A stretch of 61,862 nucleotides of DNA. Origin: an uncultured Kiritimatiellota bacterium. GTDB taxonomy: Bacteria; Verrucomicrobiota; Kiritimatiellia; RFP12; DVOR01. The stretch covers positions 1-61,862 of the forward strand of contig CALXMT010000012.1 in the NCBI GenBank assembly GCA_944389545.1, in the 5' to 3' direction. How positions within the stretch are numbered: the first letter of the stretch is position 1; each line of letters starts with the position of its first letter. The notes beneath the pieces were generated by a model. That model made no database searches. It saw only the letters and a list, made by a program, of their open reading frames with translations, and was not told the DNA's origin. The position numbers were made by a program, and so were the translations under genes. Positions 33,604 to 41,752 of the stretch are shown one piece after another.

Positions 33604-34779
33604 CGCCACATCCTTCACATATTGGGAGCGGAGGACGTCGGCGAGCTCCTTGACGATGTTGCGGCGGATGTCCAGGGCCATGGGGAGATTGGGGTCTTGG
33701 TGGGCGGGGTTGATGGCGGTGCCGACGTCGATGCGGATTTGGTCGGAGGCGAGGAGGAGGTCGCGCATTTTGGTGGCGGGGTTGACGCGGGCGTCTGGGC
33801 CGGGGTTGCGGAGGAGCTCGATGACTTTGGAGAGGGTGACGCAGCCTTCGGTGACGAGGTCGATGCCGGGGATTTCGGAGCCGGCGGGGACCTCGGGGTC
33901 GAGGGCGGTGAGGGGGGTGTCGATGGGGCGGTCGAGCTCGCGGGCGATGAGGTCTGCGGTGGAGCCGCCGGAGACGATGACGGAGACGCCGGGCTGTGTG
34001 GCGAGGGCGGCGTAGGCGGCGTCTTGCGTGCGGTCGAAGGGGCAGCCGGTGAGCATCTGGGTGACGCGCGGGCGGCGGTAGTGGAGCATGGCGGCGGTGG
34101 TGTCGTCGCCGGCGCGGCCGCCGTCGAGGCGGGTGGCGCGGTCGGCCGCGCCCTTGCAGAGGACGTGCGAGCCGACGTCCGGGGCGATGCGGATGGCCTC
34201 GCGGAGCCAGGGGACGACGCGCTCGAGGCCTTGGCCGAAGGGGGTGTCGGGGGCGCCGAGGCCGGCCTGGGTGATGCCGTCGGAACAGAAGAAGAGGCGG
34301 TCGCCCAGGCCCATCGTGAAGGTGGAGTAGGAGAGGGTGCGGCCTTCCCAGCGGGGGAGGGTGTAGGGCGTGCGCGCGATGGGGCGGGGCGTGTCGCCGT
34401 GGAGGAGGGTGGCCGGCGGGTTCTCGTATTCGATCATGCGGACCTCGCCGCGGGGGTCGGCGCGGATCATGGTGAAGGTGGAATAGGAGATGTGCCGGTC
34501 GGGGCAGATGGGCAGGGCGTCCATGATGAGCGTGGCGGCGCGGCGGAGGCCGAGGGCGGCGCGCATGTAGGCCATGGCCATGGTGGCGGTGAGGCTGGCG
34601 CAGACGTTGGCCTGCTGGCCGCTGCCGAGGCCGTCGGTGAGCACGGCCACCACCGAGCCGTCGGGCAGGCGCTCGCTGAGGAAGACGTCGCCGCTGCAGA
34701 CCTTGCGGAACTTGCGGCGGTTGAACCAATCCACCTCGATGAAGGGGGGCGGGGCCCCGTCTTGCGGTGCCTGGCTCAT
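33589..34779 (-). CDS. SpoIIE-type PP2C serine/threonine phosphatase
   Basis: 396 residues. Start ATG 34779 overlaps the stop of the hydrogenase-like gene (ATGA), indicating translational coupling. The N-terminal 240 residues show the PP2C/SpoIIE metal-binding segments: VLTDGLGSGQQA near 47-58, FFCSDGITQAG near 165-175 and GRAGDDTTAAML near 225-236. Such phosphatases dephosphorylate Ser/Thr on anti-anti-sigma factors or similar switches. Residues about 240-396 form an extra domain not recognised, with VIVSGGSTADLIARELDRP. In clostridia and other anaerobes this phosphatase is encoded next to sensory [FeFe]-hydrogenase-like proteins, matching the operon here, so it is the probable output of an H2 or redox signalling pathway. 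The gene ends in a 19-bp palindrome. Confidence 0.87.
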   Translation of the reverse strand: MSQAPQDGAPPPFIEVDWFNRRKFRKVCSGDVFLSERLPDGSVVAVLTDGLGSGQQANVCASLTATMAMAYMRAALGLRRAATLIMDALPICPDRHISYSTFTMIRADPRGEVRMIEYENPPATLLHGDTPRPIARTPYTLPRWEGRTLSYSTFTMGLGDRLFFCSDGITQAGLGAPDTPFGQGLERVVPWLREAIRIAPDVGSHVLCKGAADRATRLDGGRAGDDTTAAMLHYRRPRVTQMLTGCPFDRTQDAAYAALATQPGVSVIVSGGSTADLIARELDRPIDTPLTALDPEVPAGSEIPGIDLVTEGCVTLSKVIELLRNPGPDARVNPATKMRDLLLASDQIRIDVGTAINPAHQDPNLPMALDIRRNIVKELADVLRSQYVKDVAVKFH

Positions 34780-36497
34780 GGGCCGTCCTCCGAATCGATG
34801 GGCGCGAACATCTCCACCGCGGAGTCGAGGATCAGCTCGCTTTCGGCGGCGTTGCGGCCGAGCATGAAGGCGATTTCCTGGACGGTCTTGGCGGTGTTGG
34901 TGACGACGGTGCGGGCCTTCTCGATGAGGGCGCGGCGGTTCTGCTCGCTCTCGGTGACGTCGAGGATGAGCGCGCCGATGACCTCGTGCACGTCCACGTT
35001 GAAGATGGTGAGGGAGAAGAGGCGGCCATCGATCTCCACCGTGCGGCGGATGATCTCCTCGCCGGTCTCGAGGACCTTCTGGAAGAGCTGGGTCTGGGGG
35101 ATGAGGCGGCCGAGGTCGGCGTCGCGCAGGCCGGGCTTGGCGTCGTAGGCCAACTTCACGGCGTCGCCCAGGAGCTCGGCGAAGCGCTCGTTGCACTCGA
35201 TGACGCGGAGTTGCTTGTCGGCCACCACCAGGCCGTAGGGCAGGGCGCGGTCGATGGCGGAGCTCTGCTTGAGGGCGATTTGGCGCATGCGGCTGACGCA
35301 CATCTGCGGCTCGGCGTTGCCGGCCAGGATGGCGCAGGCCAGGGCGCGGCAGGAGTCGTAGCCGCAGCCGGCGCAGTTGAGTTCGTCCTGCGGGGTGTAC
35401 TTGCCCAGCGTGTGGAGCGTGGCCTGGATCTGCTCCTCCGTGAAGTCGGCCGCGGCGGCGGGCTGGGGACGGTAGTGGCGACCCACGTCGGGCTTGTCCT
35501 CGGGGTCGTCCGGGCCGGTCTTCTTGGCGTGGCGGAGCACGTCGAGCATGCCGCCGGCGGCGCACTTGACGCGCGTCTTGGGGCCGCAGACGCACCCGCC
35601 GGGACAGGCCAGCGCCTCGATGAAGACGGGCTGCTCCAGGGTCTTGGGGTCGAGGGTGTCGAGCATGGTGCGCAGGGTGTTCACGCCCGTCAGGGTCATG
35701 GGCTGGAGCTCGTCGTCGGGCGCCAAGGCGCGGAAGTTGCGCTCCACGCTCCGCAACATGCCGCCCTCGATGGGGTAGTAGGCGCCGTCGCCCGGCAGAC
35801 GGTACTCCGGGTCGGGCTCGCAGGTGTTGGGGTCTTCCACGCCGGCCATGAGCATCCAGCGGCGGAGCTCCTCGAAGGTCAGGGCCGCGGTCAGGAGGTC
35901 GGGCTGCAGGTCGCTCTCGTGCTTCTTGCCCACGCAGGGCCCCACGAAGACGATCGGCGCGTCGGGGAACTCGCGCCGCAAGGCTTTGCTGTGCGCGATG
36001 ATGGGCGAATCCACAGGCGTGAGATAGGCCGAGAAACGCGGGTGATAGCGCTGGATGAGCTCCACCACCACCGGACACGCCGAAGAAATCTGCAGACGGT
36101 GCCCCGTGCTCTTCGCCATCAGCTCCGCCACCCGGCGCGAGACGATGTTGGCGCCCACCGCTGTCTCCCGCATCCGCGCGAAACCCAGCCGCTTCATCGC
36201 CGTGGAGAAGCGCGCGGGATCCACGCCGGGGAACTCCGAGGCGAAGCTCGGCGCCACCGAGAGAATCACGTCCTTGCGCGCGCCCACCAGGTTGCGCACC
36301 GCCATCAGGTCGTCGCGCACCATCTTGGCGTGGTTCGGACACGTGCCCACGCACGTCCCGCAGAAGATGCACGCCTCCGGGATGACCACCGCATGGTCGT
36401 TCTCCACGCGGATGGCCTTCACCGGGCACCGCCGCACGCACTTGTAGCAGTCGCGGCACTGGGCCTCAACGGAATAAACCGGCGCCAACGCATTCAT
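34776..36497 (-). CDS. Sensory [FeFe]-hydrogenase-like iron-sulfur protein with PAS domain
   Basis: 573 residues. Two 4Fe-4S ferredoxin motifs are at the N-terminus (Cys14/17/20/24 and Cys43/46/49/53). The H-cluster signatures follow in sensory-type form: SSACPV with Cys141, PCVGKKHE at 187-194, and EALACPGGCVCGP with Cys298 and Cys302. A further iron-sulfur motif, NCAGCGYDSC with a later Cys, lies near 365-392, then a PAS domain (GLVVADKQLRVIECNERFAELLG) at about 410-500 and a helical tail. This order is known for group C hydrogenase-like proteins thought to sense H2 or redox state rather than to turn over H2 in bulk. It starts one base after the ferredoxin stop and overlaps the phosphatase start: a tight three-gene operon. 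Maturases HydEFG are not in the window. Sensing is inferred from family context. Confidence 0.9.
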   Translation of the reverse strand: MNALAPVYSVEAQCRDCYKCVRRCPVKAIRVENDHAVVIPEACIFCGTCVGTCPNHAKMVRDDLMAVRNLVGARKDVILSVAPSFASEFPGVDPARFSTAMKRLGFARMRETAVGANIVSRRVAELMAKSTGHRLQISSACPVVVELIQRYHPRFSAYLTPVDSPIIAHSKALRREFPDAPIVFVGPCVGKKHESDLQPDLLTAALTFEELRRWMLMAGVEDPNTCEPDPEYRLPGDGAYYPIEGGMLRSVERNFRALAPDDELQPMTLTGVNTLRTMLDTLDPKTLEQPVFIEALACPGGCVCGPKTRVKCAAGGMLDVLRHAKKTGPDDPEDKPDVGRHYRPQPAAAADFTEEQIQATLHTLGKYTPQDELNCAGCGYDSCRALACAILAGNAEPQMCVSRMRQIALKQSSAIDRALPYGLVVADKQLRVIECNERFAELLGDAVKLAYDAKPGLRDADLGRLIPQTQLFQKVLETGEEIIRRTVEIDGRLFSLTIFNVDVHEVIGALILDVTESEQNRRALIEKARTVVTNTAKTVQEIAFMLGRNAAESELILDSAVEMFAPIDSEDGP

Positions 36498-36498
36498 C

Positions 36499-36744
36499 TC
36501 ACGCCTCCTCCCCGAAAGCCTCGGACAAGAGGTCCGGCACCGACTGCGGCGTCACCTCGCTGTGGCACACCCCGTCAATCCAGATGTTGGGTCCCTCCCC
36601 GCACTTCCCGCCGCAACGGCACCCCTTCAGCTCCACATCCGCCGTGTGCCCATGCACCGTCAGCCACGTGCGCACGGCCTCCAGGTTCTTGTTGTTCCCG
36701 CGCGAGAAGCACGAGCTGCCCATGCAAATCGTCACCTTCACCAT
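36499..36744 (-). CDS. Thioredoxin-like [2Fe-2S] ferredoxin
   Basis: 81 residues. ATG 36744 follows AAGGAG at about 9 bases. Cys residues in CMGSSC (7 and 12) and CRCGGKC (42-48) match the C-x4-C ... C-x3-C spacing of NuoE/HydC-like 2Fe-2S domains (CxxxxC and CxxxC). Probably electron partner of the hydrogenase-like sensor encoded one base downstream; electron transfer is inferred. First gene of the three-gene operon. A GGGGCGC/TGGC/GCGCCCC hairpin preceded by a run of A lies just upstream (about 36799-36823). Confidence 0.88.
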   Translation of the reverse strand: MVKVTICMGSSCFSRGNNKNLEAVRTWLTVHGHTADVELKGCRCGGKCGEGPNIWIDGVCHSEVTPQSVPDLLSEAFGEEA

Positions 36745-36884
36745 AGGGTCTCTCTCCTTTGACTTCTAGTTTATCCCATCTTCTGCCCCCCGCGCAAGAA
36801 AAAAAGGGGCGCTGGCGCGCCCCGCTGATTAGCTGATTGGCTGATTGGAATCGCCCCTGTGGGGCGACCGGCGAAGCCGCCGAA
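36745..36884. repeat. Short intergenic repeats between the ferredoxin and Sel1 genes
   Basis: Contains the ferredoxin gene upstream region (minus TAAACT near 36772 may be a -10 box), the hairpin GGGGCGC/GCGCCCC (36806-36823), GATTGGCT octamers and a CGCCCC/TGT/GGGGCG hairpin that reaches the Sel1 gene stop. Confidence 0.7.
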
Positions 36885-38033
36885 TCACTCGTTGGCTTGC
36901 AACTCCAACAAGAGGCCTCCCGCCTCCCGGTCGCCTTGCTCGATGGCCTTCCGCAACCACACCTTCGCCTGCTCCGTCGAACGCCTCACGCCCCGGCCAT
37001 AGGCATAGCACGCGCCAAGGGCCCGTTGCGCCTGGGCATCCCCCTGCTCCGCGGCCTTGCGGAGCCACTTCACGGCCTCCTTGTCGGACCGCCTCACGCC
37101 TTCTCCATAGAGATAGCACATGCCGAGGTTGCACTGCGCCAAAAGGTCCCCTTGCTCCGCGGCCTTGCGCCACCACTTGACCGCCTCCTCATACGACTGC
37201 GCCGTGCCTTGGCCGGTGTAACACTGCCAGCCCAGATTGGTCTGCGCCTGGGCCACCCCCTGTTCCGCGGCTTTACGGAACCACTTTGCGGCCTCTGCGT
37301 TGGACTGTTTCACGCCTTGACCACTGGTGTAACACAGTGCGAGGTTGGTTTGCGCCTGGGCATCCCCCTGCTCCGCCGCCTTGCGATACCACTTGGCCGC
37401 CTCTTCATCGGACTGCTTCACGCCTTGGCCCTTGTCGTAATAGAAAGCGAGGTTGGTCTGCGCCTGGGCATTCCCCTGTTCCGCGGCCTTGCGCCACCAC
37501 TTGGCCGCCTCTTCATAGGACTGCTTCACGCCTTGGCCCTTCTGATAATACAGCGCGAGGTTGAATTGCGCTTCCAGGACTCCCTGTTCCGCCGCTTTAA
37601 GGAACCACTTCGCGGCCTCCTCATAGGATTGTTCAACGCCCTCCCCATCCGCATAGAAGACCCCCACTTCATATTGGGCCTGTGCGATGCCCTGCTCCGC
37701 GGCCTTGCGGTACCACTTGACGGCCTCTGCGTCAGACCGCTCCACGCCTCGGCCGTTGTAATAAGAGAGGCCAAGGTTGAACTGCGCCTCGGCGTACCCT
37801 TGCTCCGCGGATTTGCGGAACCACTTCAGCGCCTCTTCATAAGACTGCGCCACGCCTTCGCCGGTGGCGTAGCAGGTGCCAAGGTTGTTTTGCGCTTCGG
37901 CGTCACCCTGTTCCGCAGCCTCGCGATAGCGCGCGGCCTGCTCGGCGGGGGACAGGCCCTCTTCGGGCGCCGCGACGGAGACGGCCCCCCAGAGGCAAAC
38001 CAAAAGCAACGCAACAAAACGGACTCTCTTCAT
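36885..38033 (-). CDS. Secreted Sel1-repeat (TPR-like) protein
   Basis: 382 residues. ATG 38033 with GGAGG 6 bases upstream. Sec signal MKRVRFVALLLVCLWGAVSVAA. Residues about 38-362 are nine complete 36-residue Sel1-like repeats, each of the form AEQGxAxAQxNLGxxY..GxGVxxSxxEAxKWxRKA, followed by a partial tenth. Sel1 repeats are helical solenoids that bind other proteins; in bacteria they often sit in the periplasm or act in signalling. The repeats are highly alike at DNA level too, so the gene is probably prone to gain or loss of units. No enzymatic domain. Promoter TATACT lies about 24 bases before the ATG. The partner is unknown. Confidence 0.92.
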   Translation of the reverse strand: MKRVRFVALLLVCLWGAVSVAAPEEGLSPAEQAARYREAAEQGDAEAQNNLGTCYATGEGVAQSYEEALKWFRKSAEQGYAEAQFNLGLSYYNGRGVERSDAEAVKWYRKAAEQGIAQAQYEVGVFYADGEGVEQSYEEAAKWFLKAAEQGVLEAQFNLALYYQKGQGVKQSYEEAAKWWRKAAEQGNAQAQTNLAFYYDKGQGVKQSDEEAAKWYRKAAEQGDAQAQTNLALCYTSGQGVKQSNAEAAKWFRKAAEQGVAQAQTNLGWQCYTGQGTAQSYEEAVKWWRKAAEQGDLLAQCNLGMCYLYGEGVRRSDKEAVKWLRKAAEQGDAQAQRALGACYAYGRGVRRSTEQAKVWLRKAIEQGDREAGGLLLELQANE

Positions 38034-38056
38034 GCTAACCTCCAACGGACAGAGAC

Positions 38057-38062
38057 AGTATA
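38057..38062 (-). promoter_or_regulatory. -10 box of the Sel1 gene
   Basis: Minus strand TATACT at 38062-38057, with a weak TTGTAT 17 bases upstream (38085-38080). Confidence 0.5.
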
Positions 38063-38585
38063 CTCGATTGGAAGTGAGAATACAATGCACCTCAATGGAA
38101 GCTTGGAGGCTTGGAGGCTTGGTTTTCTCGGTGGGGCTCCGCCCCACACCCTACAACTTCTCCGTCGCGCGCTTGTCGCGCGTTCTGTTCTCCGTGGCCG
38201 TGGAAGGTTTGGCCCTCCGGGCCTGCACGCTCTGTTCTCCGTTCTCCGGGGCGGCATTAGCCGCCCCTCCCCTGCCGGGGCGTGGGGCAGTGCCCCACAC
38301 CCCTCCAATCAGCCAATCCGCTAATTATCCAATCCTCTTTGTGTCCTTCGTGTCCTTTGTGATTTCTAAAAACACTGGCAGTCAGCGTGCGCTAGCACGC
38401 CGCCCCCCTCTGTGTCCCTCTGTCCTCTCTGTGCTCCTCTGTGTCCTCCGTAATCTGCGGTTCCTTTTGCGGCGTGCTTTGTGAACCTTCGTGGTTCTTT
38501 GTGGTTCTTCGTGTCAGCCCCGCAGGGCAAACCTCCCACACACTCCCATCGCCCCGCCCGGTGCGCACAGCGTCCCTAGATTTGC

Positions 38586-38596
38586 TATGCTATAGG
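38586..38596 (+). promoter_or_regulatory. Extended -10 TATGCTATAGG abutting a start codon
   Basis: Ends one base before the ATG at 38598. If TATGCT is the -10 hexamer, transcription would start at or next to the ATG, giving a leaderless mRNA. Confidence 0.5.
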
Positions 38597-38597
38597 T

Positions 38598-40232
38598 ATG
38601 TGCAAGTGGCTGACACTGTTGATTGGGCTGTCTTTGGGAGCGGTGGCGTGGGGGACGCCGAACGCGGAGGGGGAGGCGCATTTCCGTTTCGGGCCTTTCT
38701 TTGAGTGGCGGTCGGAGGACGCGCTGGGCATGACGCGTTTCGCCATCCGGCCTTTCTACGCCTGGGAGCAGTCGACGCTGAACCCCGCGGATGAGGACAT
38801 GGAGATCGCTTGGCCGCTGACTCACTTCAGTTGGCGGGGGGACGCGCGGCAGTGGCGTCTCATCTGGAGCTTCTGGTGGGAGCGTGACCGGACGGAGCGG
38901 ACGTCGCGGGACTACTCCTTTGCCATTCCGCCGCTCTGGGTGAATGGGCGGATGGACGAGACGGACAACTATTGGGGGCTCTTCCCGATTTGGGGCCGGA
39001 TGCCGCGCGTCTTCCTGCTGGAGGATTTCCAGTGGCGTCTCTTCCCGCTGTGGATGCGCTACCGCACGGGCGGCACACAGGGCGTCTATCGCGACTACTT
39101 CCTCTGGCCCTTCCTCTCGCTGAAGTACGACGCGGACCGAACGCGTTGGGCGCTCTGGCCGCTCTACGGCACCAAGCGCGAGCGGGGGGTGGACTCGCGG
39201 TTCGTCCTCTGGCCCTTCTGGAACGACCGCACCTTCACGGCGCCGAACCACCGCGGCTCGGCCTGGATGCTCTGGCCGCTGTGGGAAAGCGTGGACGCGG
39301 ACACCGAGTGGGGTGGGGGCTTCTTGTCGCCCTTCTTCCAGTGGCGGCACACCTCCGACGGTGCCTTCCTGTTGCGGTGCCCGTGGCCGCTCTTTGAGCG
39401 CTACTCCGACGCGCGTGAGAGCACGTGGAAGTCGTGGCGCTTCTGGGGGATGACGACGCGTGGGTCGCGCGCGGGGTGGTGGTTCCTCCATCCCATCGTG
39501 GTGAGCGAACGCCAGCACACGGTCAATCGTTACACCTTCCACCGTCGTTTCTGGCCCTTCTACGTGGAGGAGGAAACCCACGGCTATGACGCGCGGGGCA
39601 ACAGTCACCTGGAGTCGAGCCACTTCCGCATCTGGCCGCTCTTCGCTAGCGACTACACCGAGCAAGAGGGCCTGCGCCGCCGCTCGCTGATTCTCTTCCC
39701 CATCCGCGACGTGCCCGCCATCGAGCGCAACTGGTCGCCCTTCTGGACCTTCTACACCGCCACGCAGAAACCGGGCGAGAAGGAGGTGCTCCACGAACTC
39801 TTCTGGGGCCTTATCTGGTGGCACACCGAGGCCGCGCCGCCCGAGTCGTCCGCCCCGCCGCCCCCGCCGGAGGCCGAGAAGCCCATGCCCCTCCTCGCCC
39901 CCTTGGCCGCAGACTTCGACCGGGGAGATTTTACCGCGAAGACGGTTTTGCGTGGAAACCCTGCGGGCTCCATCGCTCCCGTTGGTCGCGCCGCCCTTGG
40001 GATTTCCACGCTATTGTGTTCTTGGAGGGGCTTTGCCCCATATTCAGGCTTTTTATCTCAAGGCGCGAAACGGAGGGCGGCGGTCGCGGTCAGCGGCGAA
40101 GCCGCAGAGCGACCGATGGAGCCCGAAGCGGTTCGCGCCACCCCTTGCGTCTTTGCGGTCCTAAAGTCCCACGGACAGGATTGGGCGGGGGTGCACACCC
40201 AAGTTGGAGGGTTCGATGACAGTCTTGCATGA
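38598..40232 (+). CDS. Secreted aromatic/proline-repeat protein, possibly outer-membrane
   Basis: 544 residues, family not recognised. The ATG at 38598 starts a Sec signal (MCKWLTLLIGLSLGAVAWG). Residues 28-430 are dominated by about 16 short units with an aromatic-Pro-aromatic core, for example FGPFFEW, FAIRPFYAW, WGLFPIWG, WRLFPLWM, YFLWPFLS, WALWPLYG, WMLWPLWE and FRIWPLFA, spaced 15-35 residues. Alternating aromatic and polar residues suggest beta strands and perhaps a membrane-inserted sheet or barrel. A Pro-rich linker (ESSAPPPPPEAE near 416-427) leads to a tail of about 110 residues that looks like read-through of non-conserved DNA. It overlaps mlaE by 17 bases, so it may be the first gene of the Mla operon and an outer-membrane partner; that role is inference. 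Confidence 0.65.
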   Translation: MCKWLTLLIGLSLGAVAWGTPNAEGEAHFRFGPFFEWRSEDALGMTRFAIRPFYAWEQSTLNPADEDMEIAWPLTHFSWRGDARQWRLIWSFWWERDRTERTSRDYSFAIPPLWVNGRMDETDNYWGLFPIWGRMPRVFLLEDFQWRLFPLWMRYRTGGTQGVYRDYFLWPFLSLKYDADRTRWALWPLYGTKRERGVDSRFVLWPFWNDRTFTAPNHRGSAWMLWPLWESVDADTEWGGGFLSPFFQWRHTSDGAFLLRCPWPLFERYSDARESTWKSWRFWGMTTRGSRAGWWFLHPIVVSERQHTVNRYTFHRRFWPFYVEEETHGYDARGNSHLESSHFRIWPLFASDYTEQEGLRRRSLILFPIRDVPAIERNWSPFWTFYTATQKPGEKEVLHELFWGLIWWHTEAAPPESSAPPPPPEAEKPMPLLAPLAADFDRGDFTAKTVLRGNPAGSIAPVGRAALGISTLLCSWRGFAPYSGFLSQGAKRRAAVAVSGEAAERPMEPEAVRATPCVFAVLKSHGQDWAGVHTQVGGFDDSLA

Positions 40233-41001
40233 GCCGGTCGATGGGGCCGTGCGGGCCTTCTTCGCCGCGATCGGGCGCACGGCGCGCCTGGTCGGCGCGG
40301 CGCTGGCGGGGTTTCCCGCGGTGCTGACGCGGCGGGATTGCCGGCACACCTTCGCGCGGCAACTCTTCATTGTGGGCATCGGCACGTTGGCCGTGGCCAC
40401 GGTGGTGGCCCTCTTCACGGGGATGATCCTCAGTCTGCAGCTGGGCATCGCCTTCCGTCAGCTCTCGCTGGAGGGGATGGTCTCCACCACGATGTCCTAT
40501 GCCATGCTGCGCGAGATGGGGCCCTTCATGACGGGCATCATCCTGGCCGCCTGCGTGGGCAGCGCCATGGCCGCCCAGCTCGGCACCATGACCGTCAACG
40601 ACGAGATCGCCGCGCTGGAGATGATGAGCGTGGACCCCGTGCGCTTCCTGGTGGTGCCGCGCCTCTGGGCCATGACGCTGATGGCGCCCATCCTCTCCTT
40701 CTATACGTGCATCCTCGCCTTCCTCGGCGGCGCCCTCGTCGGCTACACCCAGCTGAACATCCCCTTCCTGCAGTTCATCCAGGGCGTGCTCGACGCCGCC
40801 GAGATGAAAGACCTCTACGTGGGCCTCCTCAAGGCCGCCGTCTTCGGCATCCTCGTCAGCGGCATCTCCTGCTCCGTCGGCTTCGCCACCACCCAGGGTG
40901 CCGCGGGCGTCGGCGCCTCCACCCGCCGCGCGGTCATCTACTCCTTCCTCGCCATCCTCATCGGCGGCTACTTCATCACCAGGTGCTTCTATGTCCTCTG
41001 A
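40216..41001 (+). CDS. mlaE: MlaE-type ABC transporter permease
   Basis: 261 residues. ATG 40216 with GGAGG 5 bases upstream. Integral membrane subunit of the MCE-type lipid transporter that moves phospholipids between inner and outer membranes. Five or so hydrophobic segments; family-typical stretches include LREMGPFMTGIILAACVGSAM near 98-118, AALEMMSVDPVRFLVVPR near 131-148 and a C-terminal GFATTQGAAGVGASTRRAV near 224-242. It overlaps the preceding aromatic-repeat gene by 17 bases and its own stop lies 8 bases inside the ATPase gene, so translation is coupled. MlaB and MlaC homologues are absent from the window. Confidence 0.93.
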   Translation: MTVLHEPVDGAVRAFFAAIGRTARLVGAALAGFPAVLTRRDCRHTFARQLFIVGIGTLAVATVVALFTGMILSLQLGIAFRQLSLEGMVSTTMSYAMLREMGPFMTGIILAACVGSAMAAQLGTMTVNDEIAALEMMSVDPVRFLVVPRLWAMTLMAPILSFYTCILAFLGGALVGYTQLNIPFLQFIQGVLDAAEMKDLYVGLLKAAVFGILVSGISCSVGFATTQGAAGVGASTRRAVIYSFLAILIGGYFITRCFYVL

Positions 41002-41752
41002 GTCCGAACCCGCCGTCTCCTTCGAGGGCGTCGCCAAATCCTTCGGCGCGCGCCGGGTGCTCGAGTGCCTGGACCTCTCCGTGGCCCGCGGCGAGATTCT
41101 CGCCGTCATCGGCCCCTCCGGCACTGGCAAATCCGTCACCCTCCGCCTGGCCTCCGGGCAACTCTTCCCCACCGCCGGCACCATCCGCCTGTTGGGCGAG
41201 GACCTCTCCGCGCTGACCGCCGACGCCCTGTCGCGCCTCCGCCGCCGCGTCGGCTTCCTCTTCCAGGGCGGCGCCTTGCTCGGCTGGAAGACCCTCGCCG
41301 AAAACGTCGCCCTCCCCCTCGTCGAACGCGACCGCCTGCCGCCCGCCGACATCGAGGCCCGCGTCCGCGCCGCCCTCGCCGAGGTCGGCCTCGCCGACGC
41401 CGGCGACCTCTATCCCGCCGAGGTCTCCGGCGGCATGGTCAAGCGCGCCGCCTTCGCCCGCGCCATCATCGAAGACCCCGAAGTCCTCTTCTTTGACGAG
41501 CCCACCTCCGGGCTCGACCCCGTCATGTCGCGCACCGTCGATGGCCTCATCGCCCGCATCGGGCGCAACCGCCACGCCGCCTGCCTCGTCGTCACGCACG
41601 ACCTCGCCGGCGCCCTCCGCTACGTCGACCGCATCGCCTTCCTGAAAGGCGGCCGCTTCCTCCAAGTCGCCTCCCCGCGCGAACTCCTCGCCCACCCGCA
41701 CCCCGAGGTCCGCGCCTTCCTTGAAGCCCAAAGTCTGGAGCCCACCCCATGA
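40991..41752 (+). CDS. mlaF: MlaF-type ABC transporter ATP-binding protein
   Basis: 253 residues. ATG 40991 overlaps the end of mlaE by 11 bases; no separate RBS is needed if coupled. ATPase of the MCE lipid transporter. Motifs: Walker A GPSGTGKS near 40-47, Q-loop FLFQGGALLGW near 88-98, signature VSGGMVKRAAFARA near 146-159 (the SGGM-KR form typical of Mla/Ttg2A ATPases), Walker B VLFFDEPTSGLDP near 166-178, and switch His in VVTHD near 199-203. Length is normal. Its stop overlaps the ATG of mlaD (ATGA). Confidence 0.95.
   Translation: MSSESEPAVSFEGVAKSFGARRVLECLDLSVARGEILAVIGPSGTGKSVTLRLASGQLFPTAGTIRLLGEDLSALTADALSRLRRRVGFLFQGGALLGWKTLAENVALPLVERDRLPPADIEARVRAALAEVGLADAGDLYPAEVSGGMVKRAAFARAIIEDPEVLFFDEPTSGLDPVMSRTVDGLIARIGRNRHAACLVVTHDLAGALRYVDRIAFLKGGRFLQVASPRELLAHPHPEVRAFLEAQSLEPTP

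Larger units (their letters stand above)
38034..38597. repeat. Divergent intergenic mosaic between the Sel1 gene and the aromatic-repeat gene
   Basis: Sel1 promoter; CTTGGAGG tandem (38098-38120); a reversed composite unit (about 38160-38275) with CGCGCG hairpin, GTGCA hairpin of stem GGCCC/GGGCC and GGGGCGGC/GCCGCCCC; CTTCGTGTC tandem; GCGTGC/GCACGC-type hairpin (38387-38402); CCTCTGTGT tandem (38408-38452); CAGCCCCGCAGGGCAAACC. No gene. Almost the same order occurs at 57480-57850. Confidence 0.75.
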
